Assembly (NCBI RefSeq): GCF_001544695.2
Contig: NZ_FCOM02000032.1
Location: 25,998-89,997 of the forward strand
Length of the DNA: 64,000 bases
Reading direction: 5' to 3'
Origin: Caballeronia arvi
GTDB lineage: Bacteria; Pseudomonadota; Gammaproteobacteria; Burkholderiales; Burkholderiaceae
Position 1 is the first letter of the stretch; each line of letters starts with the position of its first letter. Below, piece by piece: positions 18,781-28,076 of the stretch. Both the position numbers and the translations under genes were made by a program. The notes beneath the pieces are model-generated. The model was not told the DNA's origin. It ran no database searches and saw only the letters and a program-made list of their open reading frames with translations.

Positions 18781-19815
18781 TTATTGCGGTTGATAGATCG
18801 AATCGAACACGCCGCCGTCCGCGAAGTGCGTCTTCTGCGCCTTGGTCCAGCCGCCGAAGGTGTCGTCGATGGTGTAGAGCTTCAGCTTCGGAAACTGCTT
18901 CGTGAGCTCGGCCGGAACCTTGTCCGAGCGCGGCCGATAGAAATTGCGCGCGGCGATCTGCTGGCCTTCGTCGCTATACAGATACTTGAGATAGGCTTCC
19001 GCGAGTTTGCGCGTGCCGTGTTTGTCGACGACCTTGTCGACCACGGCGACGGGCGGCTCCGCGAGAATGCTCACCGACGGCACCACGATCTCGAACTTCT
19101 CCGGCCCGAACTCCTTCAGCGACAGGAACGCCTCGTTTTCCCACGCGATCAGCACGTCGCCCTGCCCGCGCTGCACGAAGCTCGTCGTGGCACCGCGTGC
19201 GCCAGAATCGAGCACGCCCGCGTTCTTGTAGAGCTTCGTCACGAAGTCCTTCGCCGTTTGCTCGTTGCCGCCCTGCTTGTGCTGCGCATAGGCCCACGCT
19301 GCGAGATAGTTCCAGCGCGCCCCGCCTGATGTCTTCGGATTCGGCGTGACGATGGAGACACCCGGCTTCGTGAGATCGTCCCAATCCTTGATGTGTTTCG
19401 GATTGCCCTTGCGCACGAGGAACACGATCGTCGACGTGTAAGGCGACGCATTGTCGGGCAGGCGCTTTTGCCAGTCCGCACCGACGAGGCCCTTGCCCGC
19501 AAGCGCGTCGATGTCGTAGGCGAGCGCGAGCGTCACGACATCGGCCTGCAGGCCGTCGAGCACTGCGCGCGCCTGACCGCCGGAGCCGCCGTGCGACTGT
19601 TTGAACGTCACCGTCTCGCCCGTATCGGCCTTCCATTTCTTCGCGAACGCCTGATTGAAGTCCTGATACAGCTCGCGGGTCGGGTCATAGGAGACGTTCA
19701 GAAACGACGCCTGCGCGTGAGCCTGCGTCGCCATGCCGAAGCCCGCCGCCATCAGCGCCGCCGCTGCGAACAAGCGTCGCGCGCCCTTGCCCAATCCCAG
19801 TCTGATGCTTTGCAT
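18781..19815 (-). CDS. sbp: Periplasmic sulfate-binding protein
   Basis: A 344-residue substrate-binding protein with a Sec signal peptide ending near ATQAHAQA. The mature start SFLNVSYDPTRELYQDFNQAF is the classical sulfate-binding protein motif. Conserved segments QSHGGSGGQARAV and NPKTSGGARWNY contribute to the sulfate pocket. It delivers sulfate or thiosulfate to CysTWA. It is the first gene of the operon; a dyad at 19871-19884 lies 55 bases upstream. Confidence 0.95.
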   Translation of the reverse strand: MQSIRLGLGKGARRLFAAAALMAAGFGMATQAHAQASFLNVSYDPTRELYQDFNQAFAKKWKADTGETVTFKQSHGGSGGQARAVLDGLQADVVTLALAYDIDALAGKGLVGADWQKRLPDNASPYTSTIVFLVRKGNPKHIKDWDDLTKPGVSIVTPNPKTSGGARWNYLAAWAYAQHKQGGNEQTAKDFVTKLYKNAGVLDSGARGATTSFVQRGQGDVLIAWENEAFLSLKEFGPEKFEIVVPSVSILAEPPVAVVDKVVDKHGTRKLAEAYLKYLYSDEGQQIAARNFYRPRSDKVPAELTKQFPKLKLYTIDDTFGGWTKAQKTHFADGGVFDSIYQPQ

Positions 19816-19870
19816 TCCCCGTTCTCCGTCTTATCGAATTGACGGAATCAGTCTATCGGCGCGTCTATAT

Positions 19871-19884
19871 GATTAGAAATAATC
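19871..19884. promoter_or_regulatory. Palindrome GATTA-N4-TAATC upstream of sbp
   Basis: Perfect 5-bp arms around GAAA, 55 bases before the sbp ATG in an AT-rich patch. CysB binds AT-rich imperfect dyads at its targets, so this is a candidate operator. No measured consensus was applied. Confidence 0.35.
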
Positions 19885-20006
19885 GTTCTTCACTTTTTTA
19901 TACGTAAATCTGCTAAGAACCATATTCCCGGACGGAAAAAGCGTCGTCAGCGCTGGCGCGGTCCCGCACGGCCGAACTTAAAGTAAAGCTTGAAAAGTGC
20001 CGAATA

Positions 20007-20022
20007 CTGTATAAAAATACAG
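20007..20022. promoter_or_regulatory. LexA (SOS) box 1 upstream of lexA
   Basis: CTGTATAAAAATACAG matches the CTGT-N8-ACAG LexA consensus with an AT-rich core, and extended flanks TA/TT also fit. Confidence 0.9.
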
Positions 20023-20026
20023 TTAC

Positions 20027-20042
20027 CTGTCCATTCATACAG
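20027..20042. promoter_or_regulatory. LexA (SOS) box 2 upstream of lexA
   Basis: CTGTCCATTCATACAG is a second CTGT-N8-ACAG site. It begins exactly 20 bases after the first and ends 20 bases before the chosen lexA start. A two-box operator gives tight autoregulation in E. coli lexA. Confidence 0.85.
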
Positions 20043-20062
20043 TGCATCAGGGGCCCGAGCCA

Positions 20063-20740
20063 GTGACCAGAACATCAAAACTTACCGCGCGGCAACAGCA
20101 GGTTTTCGAGCTGATCCAGCGCGCAATCGACCGTACGGGCTTTCCGCCCACGCGCGCCGAGATTGCGGCGGAGCTTGGCTTCAGTTCGGCGAACTCGGCC
20201 GAGGAGCATCTTCGGGCGCTGGCGCGCAAGGGCGTGATCGAGCTGGCGGCGGGTTCGTCGCGCGGCATCCGTCTGCTCGGCGACGCATCGCGCATCGATC
20301 GTTCGGAAGAACTGCCGCATCAGCTCACGCTGCCGCATCAGAGCATCATGCAGCTGTCGCTTCCGCTTGTCGGGCGCGTTGCGGCGGGTAGCCCGATCCT
20401 CGCGCAAGAGCACATCTCGCAGCACTACGCGTGCGATCCCGCGTTCTTTTCCAGCAAGCCGGACTATCTGCTGAAGGTGCGCGGCCTTTCGATGCGCGAT
20501 GCCGGCATTCTCGACGGCGACCTGCTCGCCGTGCAGAAACGCAACGAAGCGAAGGACGGGCAGATCGTCGTAGCGCGTCTCGGCGACGACGTCACCGTGA
20601 AGCGCTGGAAGCGCCGTCCGGACGGCGTCGAACTTATCGCCGAGAACCCGGATTACGAAAACATTTTCGTGCGGTCCGGCAGTAGCGATTTCGCGCTGGA
20701 AGGCATCGCGGTCGGACTGATCCGCTCGGGCGAGTTCTGA
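20063..20740 (+). CDS. lexA: SOS repressor LexA
   Basis: A 225-residue LexA. The N-terminal winged helix (SKLTARQQQVFELI to RGIRLLG, residues 5-73) binds SOS boxes. The self-cleavage bond is Ala108-Gly109 (VAAGSP), the catalytic serine is Ser143 (GLSMRDAG) and the catalytic lysine is Lys180 (VTVKRW). About ten extra residues lie in the hinge (HQLTLPHQSIMQ). The GTG at 20063 is preferred; an in-frame GTG at 20042 would put its first base inside the second LexA box. RecA-stimulated self-cleavage derepresses DNA-repair genes. Confidence 0.95.
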   Translation: MTRTSKLTARQQQVFELIQRAIDRTGFPPTRAEIAAELGFSSANSAEEHLRALARKGVIELAAGSSRGIRLLGDASRIDRSEELPHQLTLPHQSIMQLSLPLVGRVAAGSPILAQEHISQHYACDPAFFSSKPDYLLKVRGLSMRDAGILDGDLLAVQKRNEAKDGQIVVARLGDDVTVKRWKRRPDGVELIAENPDYENIFVRSGSSDFALEGIAVGLIRSGEF

Positions 20741-20944
20741 CGGCCCGGTCAAAGCGTTGGGAGGCGCGGGCGGCAGCAAACAAATGATGATCCGCTGGTC
20801 GCAAGGAGACAGAAAATGTCTCGGTAAGCGCGGAATATCACCTCACCAACTGCTTCGAACGCCCCAAGGCGTCTCAAACACAACCAGCATGACGGCCACC
20901 GCGCGCGGTGCGCCGCGGTGCATCCTATCGACTGGAGAGTCATC

Positions 20945-21271
20945 ATGGAACGTTTTGCCCGTCTGCTGCCCTTCCGTCAGTTCGGCCGCCTGCGCCATCT
21001 GCGCACGCTGATCACGTGCGGCATGCCGCGCGCCGAAACGACGCCCGACCTCTTCGACGAAATGCCCGCGCTTCCGTCGCGCCAGCCGGCTTTCGCGCGC
21101 GTGTCGCTGAACAGCGCGGTGCACGCGGAGCCCGAACAGCGCGCACCGGTGCGGGTCTATCGCGGACAATCGCGGGTGATTTTCGTGGGCAAGATCGATG
21201 AAGTGTCGCGCATGATCGACCGTTGCATCGCCGAGGAAAGCGCGGGGCTCACCGGCGGCATTCTGGCTTGA
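20945..21271 (+). CDS. Small uncharacterised protein downstream of lexA
   Basis: A 108-residue predicted cytoplasmic protein that I do not recognise. It starts MERFARLLPFRQFGRLRHLRTL, a basic amphipathic stretch, followed by a low-complexity linker and a more folded-looking C-terminus (VRVYRGQSRVIFVGKIDEVSRMIDRCIAEES). The ATG follows CTGGAGAGTC. It lies 204 bases after lexA on the same strand; no SOS box is seen in that gap, so damage control is not supported. Confidence 0.65.
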   Translation: MERFARLLPFRQFGRLRHLRTLITCGMPRAETTPDLFDEMPALPSRQPAFARVSLNSAVHAEPEQRAPVRVYRGQSRVIFVGKIDEVSRMIDRCIAEESAGLTGGILA

Positions 21272-21371
21272 ATCGTGGCGGATGTACGCAGAACGTGAAG
21301 TCCCGGGATTTATCGCGCGCCTGCGTGGTCAATTCCGGATTCACGTTATGCAAGAGAGGCTTCGCCGTCGC

Positions 21372-21986
21372 ATGTCACGCACTTCCCGTTCTGTCGCCAC
21401 CGCGCTCGTCGTTCTGATTCTCGTCGCGGCGCTCGGTTTCGTTTATGCGTCACCGTATATCGCGTTGAATCGCGTCAAGCGTGCCGCCGATGCGCGCGAC
21501 GCGCAGACCGTCAACGAATACGTCGATTTTCCCGCGCTTCGGGCGAGCCTCAAGGATCAGGTCGCGGCGCTGCTCACACGCCGCATCGATATCCAGAAGA
21601 GCGGCAATCCGCTCGCGATCATCGGCGCGATGATCGGCGCGGCGCTCGTCGGTCCTTTGGTGGATTCATATGCGACTCCGGACGGTGTCGCAGCCATTCT
21701 GAACGGCATTCCGCCGCGTGGCGATCCGGGCGAGCGTCCGCCGCCACAAGCGAACAACGGCACGTCGGCGAATCCGGCGGCGAGCTCGTCGAATGCGCCT
21801 TCCTCGGGCGTGGCTACCGCGCAACAGCCGCCCCGAGAGCCGCCGCAGACCACGGCCGGATACCGTGACCTGAACACGTTCGTCGTCACGTATCAGCACG
21901 GGGCCGGCGATGCGCGCTACTCGGCGATCTTCCGTCGTTACGGGCTCGTGTCGTGGAAGCTCGCCGCCGTCGATCTAAACGGTTGA
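21372..21986 (+). CDS. DUF2939-type membrane-anchored protein
   Basis: A 204-residue protein with one N-terminal membrane helix (about 9-31: ATALVVLILVAALGFVYASPYIAL) and a periplasmic domain starting NRVKRAADARDAQTVNEYVDFPALR, which resembles the DUF2939 family. A Pro/Asn/Ser-rich linker near 125-155 precedes the C-terminal segment FVVTYQHGAGDARYSAIFRRYGL. Function is unknown. The ATG at 21372 is preferred over 21348 because GAGAGG lies just upstream. It is convergent with the universal stress gene, 18 bases away. Confidence 0.75.
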   Translation: MSRTSRSVATALVVLILVAALGFVYASPYIALNRVKRAADARDAQTVNEYVDFPALRASLKDQVAALLTRRIDIQKSGNPLAIIGAMIGAALVGPLVDSYATPDGVAAILNGIPPRGDPGERPPPQANNGTSANPAASSSNAPSSGVATAQQPPREPPQTTAGYRDLNTFVVTYQHGAGDARYSAIFRRYGLVSWKLAAVDLNG

Positions 21987-22004
21987 CCCGTCAAGCGTCT
22001 CCGC

Positions 22005-22517
22005 TCAGGCGCCGGCTTCGGCCTTGACCGGCTTCGCCGCGTAAGCCGCTTCGTCTTCCGCCTCGGCCGATTCGCCCGCCTGACAGACGGCGACCAGAAT
22101 GCTGCACTTCACGCGGTCGAGCAGCGGCGTGTTGCCCGCGCCCATCCACCAGCGCGCGAGGCCGCTGCGGCAGCGATGACCCACGACGACGAGATCGACC
22201 TGAAGGCTCTCCGCGAGCGCCGCGATCTCGTCGATCGGATGCCCGAACGCGAAGTGCCCCTGCGCCTGCAGGCCGCGCTCGCGCAGCCATTCGACGCCTT
22301 CCTGCAGAATATCGCGCGCGGCTTCTTCGAAACGTCCGCAGGCCATGTCGGTCAGCAGTCCGGCGCTTTGCGCAATGCTCGAGCGCATGTCGACCACCGC
22401 GAGGACGTGCGTCTCCGCATTCAGGTCGAGGGCGAGATTCGCGCCCTGCCGAAGCGCCTTGCGGCCCTCTCTGGAGCCGTCGTAGCAGAGCAGGATTTTT
22501 CGATAGCTTTCCATCAT
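22005..22517 (-). CDS. Universal stress protein (UspA family)
   Basis: A 170-residue single-domain Usp. The strand YRKILLCYDGSREGRKAL at the N-terminus and the VVVGHRCRSGLARWWMGAGN segment (the G-2x-G-9x-G-type nucleotide loop in degenerate form) fit an ATP-binding Usp. A 20-residue Ala/Glu-rich tail follows. Start at 22517 is set by GGGAGG 6 bases upstream; a longer frame begins at 22598 but lacks such a site. Such proteins promote survival during growth arrest or stress; specific role unknown. Confidence 0.88.
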   Translation of the reverse strand: MMESYRKILLCYDGSREGRKALRQGANLALDLNAETHVLAVVDMRSSIAQSAGLLTDMACGRFEEAARDILQEGVEWLRERGLQAQGHFAFGHPIDEIAALAESLQVDLVVVGHRCRSGLARWWMGAGNTPLLDRVKCSILVAVCQAGESAEAEDEAAYAAKPVKAEAGA

Positions 22518-22824
22518 GACCTCCCTGGCCGAATGCCGTTCGCGCCCGCGCGGGCCCGGGCGCGCCTTCATCTTCGTGTGTCGCTCCATGCGTGACAACG
22601 CTGGAAAACGCTAACCGACGCGGACACGCTAGCTCGCACCGTGCCAGAACCGCGATCTGCCCGAAAGACAAGCCTCTGGCACTATCGGCCGGAACCGGTT
22701 CAACTCGCTCCGCACAATGTTCGACCCGGCGCGCCGCTTGCGGTTGCACGCCGAGCGCCGTGCCGGTGCAATGGATTACACTGCCCGCTGGATTTCCCTA
22801 TGCGGCTTTCCCCGTATCGAATGC

Positions 22825-23790
22825 ATGACTGATCAAATATTGCAGCGAGCGAAACGCACCGCGGCCGATGAAACCGGTGCGCCGCCCGCCATCGAATTCA
22901 CTGAAGTAAGGAAGCGTTACGGTGAGCGCACGGTCGTCGATGGCCTGTCGTTCGACGTGCGGCCCGGCGAATGCTTCGGACTGCTCGGCCCGAACGGCGC
23001 GGGCAAGACGACGACGCTCAAGATGCTCCTCGGCATCACGTCGCCGGATGACGGCGCGATCCGGTTAGTCGGCGAGCCGGTGCCCGCGCGTGCCCGTTTC
23101 GCACGCGAGCGCGTGGGCGTCGTGCCACAGTTCGACAACCTCGATCCCGATTTCACGGTGCGCGAAAATCTGTTCGTCTTTGGCCGTTACTTCGGCCTGC
23201 GGGGCGCGCGCATGGATGCGCTCGTGCCGTCGCTGCTCGAATTCGCGCGGCTGGAGAGCAAGGCCGATGCGCGCGTGGGCGAGCTGTCGGGCGGCATGAA
23301 GCGGCGCCTTACGCTCGCGCGCGCGCTCGTCAACGATCCCGATGTCCTCGTGATGGACGAGCCGACCACCGGCCTCGATCCGCAGGCGCGACATCTGATC
23401 TGGGAGCGCTTGCGCTCGCTACTCGCGCGCGGCAAGACGATTCTCCTGACGACGCACTTCATGGAAGAAGCCGAGCGTCTGTGCGACCGTCTCTGCGTGA
23501 TCGAGGAAGGCCGCAAGATTGCCGAAGGACGGCCGCACGATCTGATCGAATCGGTGATCGGCTCGGACGTGATCGAAATCTACGGCCCCGATCCGCAGGC
23601 GCTCGCCGCGGAGCTCGCGCCCTTCGTCGAGCGCATGGAAGTGAGCGGCGAGACGCTCTTTTGCTACGTCGACGATCCGCAGCCCGTGCATATGCGCGTG
23701 AAAGGCCGCGCCGACGTGCGCTATCTGCATCGGCCGGCGAATCTCGAAGATGTGTTCCTGCGCCTCACGGGGCGCGAGATGGTGGACTGA
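22825..23790 (+). CDS. NodI/DRA-type ABC exporter ATP-binding protein
   Basis: A 321-residue ABC ATPase of the DrrA/NodI group. Walker A GPNGAGKTTT (about 61), Q-loop PQFDNLD, signature LSGGMKRRLTLARAL, Walker B LVMDEPTTGLD and switch TTHFMEEAERLCDRL are present. The C-terminal extension (VIGSDVIEIYGPDP..RPANLEDVFLRLTGRE) is typical of the NodI family. It forms a two-gene unit with the permease, 4 bases downstream. No nodulation genes are present, and the substrate in non-rhizobial relatives is unknown. The ATG at 22825 starts at the conserved N-terminus. Confidence 0.9.
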   Translation: MTDQILQRAKRTAADETGAPPAIEFTEVRKRYGERTVVDGLSFDVRPGECFGLLGPNGAGKTTTLKMLLGITSPDDGAIRLVGEPVPARARFARERVGVVPQFDNLDPDFTVRENLFVFGRYFGLRGARMDALVPSLLEFARLESKADARVGELSGGMKRRLTLARALVNDPDVLVMDEPTTGLDPQARHLIWERLRSLLARGKTILLTTHFMEEAERLCDRLCVIEEGRKIAEGRPHDLIESVIGSDVIEIYGPDPQALAAELAPFVERMEVSGETLFCYVDDPQPVHMRVKGRADVRYLHRPANLEDVFLRLTGREMVD

Positions 23791-23794
23791 GCTC

Positions 23795-24649
23795 ATGGAT
23801 ACGCTCGAACAATCGCGCGTCGACCGGAAACGCGCGCGCACGCAGCCGAAGCATTCGGACAATCTGTCGCCCCTGTCCAACGCGCTGCCCGCGAACGCCA
23901 CGCACTGGATGTCGGTGTGGCGGCGCAACTATCTCGTCTGGAAGAAGCTCGCGATCGCCTCGATGATCGGCAATCTCGCCGACCCGATGATCTATCTGTT
24001 CGGCCTGGGACTCGGCCTCGGGTTGATGGTCGGTCGTGTCGATGGCGTGTCGTATATCGCGTTTCTTGCGGCGGGCACGGTGGCATCGAGCGTGATGATG
24101 TCGTCGAGCTTCGAAGCGATGTACTCCGGCTTCTCGCGCATGCACGTGCAGCGCACGTGGGAAGCGATCATGCACACGCCGCTCACGCTCGGCGATATCG
24201 TGCTCGGCGAGATCGTCTGGGCCGCGAGCAAGTCGGTGTTGTCGGGCGTGGCGATCATGCTCGTCGCGGGCGCGCTCGGCTATGCGGAATTTCCGTCGAT
24301 GCTGATCGCGGTGCCTATCATCGTGCTGACGGGACTCGCGTTCGCGAGCACGGCGATGGTCGTCACCGCGCTCGCGCCGAGCTACGACTTCTTCATGTTC
24401 TATCAGACGCTCGCGCTCACGCCGATGCTGCTGCTCTCCGGCGTGTTCTTCCCGATTGCGCAGTTGCCCGCGCTCGCCCGGCACGTCACGCAGGCGCTGC
24501 CGCTCTATCATGCGGTGGAACTGATTCGCTGTGCGATGCTCGCCCGCCCGTTCGACGGCGTGGCGCTGCATGTCGGCGTATTGATCGCGTATGCGATCGT
24601 GCCGTTCTTCGTGTGCGCGTGGCTCTTCCGGCGGCGCATGATGAAATGA
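23795..24649 (+). CDS. NodJ/ABC-2 type permease
   Basis: A 284-residue ABC-2 permease with six predicted helices and the NodJ-like start WMSVWRRNYLVWKKLAIASMIGNLADPMIYLFG, where the export channel begins. The conserved loop between helices contains LSGVFFPIAQLPALAR and PLYHAVELIR. It partners the ATPase encoded 4 bases upstream. It ends at a terminator shared with the convergent gnd gene. Confidence 0.9.
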   Translation: MDTLEQSRVDRKRARTQPKHSDNLSPLSNALPANATHWMSVWRRNYLVWKKLAIASMIGNLADPMIYLFGLGLGLGLMVGRVDGVSYIAFLAAGTVASSVMMSSSFEAMYSGFSRMHVQRTWEAIMHTPLTLGDIVLGEIVWAASKSVLSGVAIMLVAGALGYAEFPSMLIAVPIIVLTGLAFASTAMVVTALAPSYDFFMFYQTLALTPMLLLSGVFFPIAQLPALARHVTQALPLYHAVELIRCAMLARPFDGVALHVGVLIAYAIVPFFVCAWLFRRRMMK

Positions 24650-24687
24650 AAACGGCGATGGACTGTGAAAGTCCATCGCCGTTTCTG
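24648..24687. terminator. Bidirectional terminator between NodJ-type permease and gnd
   Basis: Arms AAACGGCGATGGAC (24650-24663) and GTCCATCGCCGTTT (24671-24684) are perfect and flanked by A and T on either side, serving both convergent genes. Confidence 0.85.
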
Positions 24688-24705
24688 CATCGTCGAACAG
24701 AAGCG

Positions 24706-25686
<981 letters not shown>

Positions 25687-25692
25687 GATGGT

Positions 25693-27786
25693 TCACTCCT
25701 TGCCGTTGGATTTGACGCGTTCGATCTGTTTCTTCGCGGCGTCGTAGACCGCCTCCGGCGTGAAGCCGAACTTCGTCTTGAGCGCCTTGAGCGGCGCCGA
25801 CGCGCCGAACGTGTGCATCACGATCTGCGATCCCAGGCGGCCGACATAGCGGTCCCAGCCGATCGTCGCGGCCTGCTCGACGCAGACGCGGGCATGCACG
25901 TCGGGCGGCAGCACCGATTCCTTGTACGCCCGGTCCTGCTGCTCGAAGATGTCCCACGAGGGCATCGACACGACGCGCGCCGCGACGCCTTCGGCCTTCA
26001 GCTTCTCGTAGGCCTCGACGCACAGCGAGACTTCGCTGCCGGTCGCGAGCAACAGCACTTCGGGCTTCTTGCCGCCTTCCGTATCGGCGAGCACGTACGC
26101 GCCGCGCCGTACCCCTTCCGCCGATGCGTATTTCTTGCGATCGAAGGTCGGAAGCGCCTGCCGCGTCAGCACGAGACACGACGGTTCCCTGGTGTGCGAC
26201 AGCGCGACGCGCCATGCTTCGCCGACCTCGTTGGCATCGGCGGGACGCAGCAGGCAGAGGCCCGGCACCGCGCGCAAGGTCGCGAGCTGCTCGATCGGCT
26301 GATGCGTCGGGCCGTCTTCGCCGACGCCGATGGAATCGTGCGTGAACACGTAGATCACCGGCACTTCCATGATCGCGGATAGGCGGATCGGCGGCTTCAT
26401 ATAGTCGCTGAAAATCAGGAACGTCGATCCGTACGCCCGCAGATTCGACAGCGCGAGGCCGTTGCAGACCGCGCCCATGCCGTGCTCGCGTATGCCGAAG
26501 TGCAGGTTGCGGCCGCCGTAGCTGTCGTGCTCGAAGCTGCCCGCGCCTTCGAACTTGAGATTGGTTTTCGTCGATGGCGACAGGTCCGCCGCACCGCCGA
26601 TGATCCACGGAATGCGCTGGGCGATCGCGTTGAGCACCTTGCCCGACGAATCGCGCGTGGCGAGCCCCTTCGGGTCCGCTTCAAATGTCGGAATCGCACT
26701 TTCCCAGCCTTCGGGCAGCTCGTTTCGCAGCATCATCCACGCTTCTTTTGCGAGCTCGGGCTGGGCCTTTTCATAGGCATCGAAACGCTGCTTCCATTCC
26801 GTGTGCGCCTTCTTGCCGCGCGCGCCCATGCCGTCGGCAAAATGCTGCATCACGCCGTCTGGCACGTAGAACTGCTTGTCTTCCGGCCATCCGTAGAACT
26901 TCTTCGCGAGCTTCACTTCCTCTTCGCCTAACGCCTCGCCGTGCGCGCTCGCGGTGTTCTGCTTGTTCGGCGCCCCCCAGCCGATGATGCTCTTCACGAC
27001 GATCAGCGTCGGCTTGTCCGTGTGCGACTTCGCCTTGTTGATGGCGTCTTCGAGCGCCTGCGCATCGTTGGCGTCATCGACATGCAGCGTGTGCCAGTTG
27101 TAGCCGTGAAAGCGCGCTTCGACGTCGTCGCTGTACGCGAGCTCCGTATGGCCTTCGATGGTGATCGTGTTGCTGTCGTAGATCCAGATCAGGTTCGAGA
27201 GCTTCAGATGCCCCGCGAGCGACGCCGCTTCGTGCGACACGCCTTCCATCATGTCGCCGTCGCCGCAGAGCGCGTAGACGCGGTAATCGAAGATCGTGTC
27301 CTTGCCCTTGTTGAAGCGCGCTTCCTTCCAGCGCGCGGCCATCGCCATCCCGACGCTGTTGCCGAGCCCTTGCCCGAGTGGCCCCGTGGTCGTCTCGACG
27401 CCCGTCGTCAGGCGGAATTCCGGGTGGCCGGGCGTTTTGCTGTCGATCTGGCGGAACTGTTTGATGTCGTCGAGCGAGACGGCGGCGTTGCCGGTCGGCT
27501 TGCCGTCGTCGTCGACTTCCTTCACGCCCGCGAGATGCAGCAACGAGTACAGCAGCATCGACGCATGACCGACCGACAGCACGAAGCGGTCGCGATTCGG
27601 CCAGAGCGGCGCGTCCGGATCGTAGCGAAGATGGTTCTGCCAGAGATGGAATGCGACGGGCGCGAGCGCCATCGGTGTGCCGGGATGGCCGGAATTGGCC
27701 TTTTGCACGGCGTCCATCGAAAGCGTGCGGATGGTATCGATCGTGAGGCGATCGAGATCTTTGTCCTGCGATGATGCTTGAGACAT
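25693..27786 (-). CDS. tkt: Transketolase
   Basis: A 697-residue ThDP enzyme of the pentose phosphate pathway transferring two-carbon units between ketose and aldose phosphates. The ThDP/Mg motif is GDGDMMEGVSHEA...IWIYDSN (about 153-185), and the Glu in EDGPTHQP...H-region (about 440-450) activates the cofactor. The start at 27786 (MSQASSQ) precedes the conserved LTIDTIRTLSMDAVQKANSGHPG region, with GGAGTC upstream. The frame stays open further upstream but only with low-complexity basic sequence. Co-transcribed with gnd. Confidence 0.96.
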   Translation of the reverse strand: MSQASSQDKDLDRLTIDTIRTLSMDAVQKANSGHPGTPMALAPVAFHLWQNHLRYDPDAPLWPNRDRFVLSVGHASMLLYSLLHLAGVKEVDDDGKPTGNAAVSLDDIKQFRQIDSKTPGHPEFRLTTGVETTTGPLGQGLGNSVGMAMAARWKEARFNKGKDTIFDYRVYALCGDGDMMEGVSHEAASLAGHLKLSNLIWIYDSNTITIEGHTELAYSDDVEARFHGYNWHTLHVDDANDAQALEDAINKAKSHTDKPTLIVVKSIIGWGAPNKQNTASAHGEALGEEEVKLAKKFYGWPEDKQFYVPDGVMQHFADGMGARGKKAHTEWKQRFDAYEKAQPELAKEAWMMLRNELPEGWESAIPTFEADPKGLATRDSSGKVLNAIAQRIPWIIGGAADLSPSTKTNLKFEGAGSFEHDSYGGRNLHFGIREHGMGAVCNGLALSNLRAYGSTFLIFSDYMKPPIRLSAIMEVPVIYVFTHDSIGVGEDGPTHQPIEQLATLRAVPGLCLLRPADANEVGEAWRVALSHTREPSCLVLTRQALPTFDRKKYASAEGVRRGAYVLADTEGGKKPEVLLLATGSEVSLCVEAYEKLKAEGVAARVVSMPSWDIFEQQDRAYKESVLPPDVHARVCVEQAATIGWDRYVGRLGSQIVMHTFGASAPLKALKTKFGFTPEAVYDAAKKQIERVKSNGKE

Positions 27787-28076
27787 GAGCGACGACTCCT
27801 TTGCAAAGAGCGCGCTGTGGCGAAAGGCGCCGCAGCGGGCAACCAGGACCATCGAGCAAGTGTAGTGCCTTGGTGCCGGCACTGCACCGCGGGTGACACG
27901 AGGAGCGCGCCGCGAATCCCGCATTGCAGGATTCGGGCGGCATTACGGCAGAGTACGGGCCAAAAGTGAGTCCGGCGTTACCAAGCGATATCGGACGAAG
28001 ACGCGAACGTCAATGCTGACACATCCGCGCCCGATCCATGCGATTCTCCGTCAAATCGTTGAGCGCACAGGAAATT

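Noticed and set aside
20042..20062. Longer LexA starting at the GTG at 20042
   Set aside because: The start would overlap the second LexA box and adds residues not seen in family N-termini.
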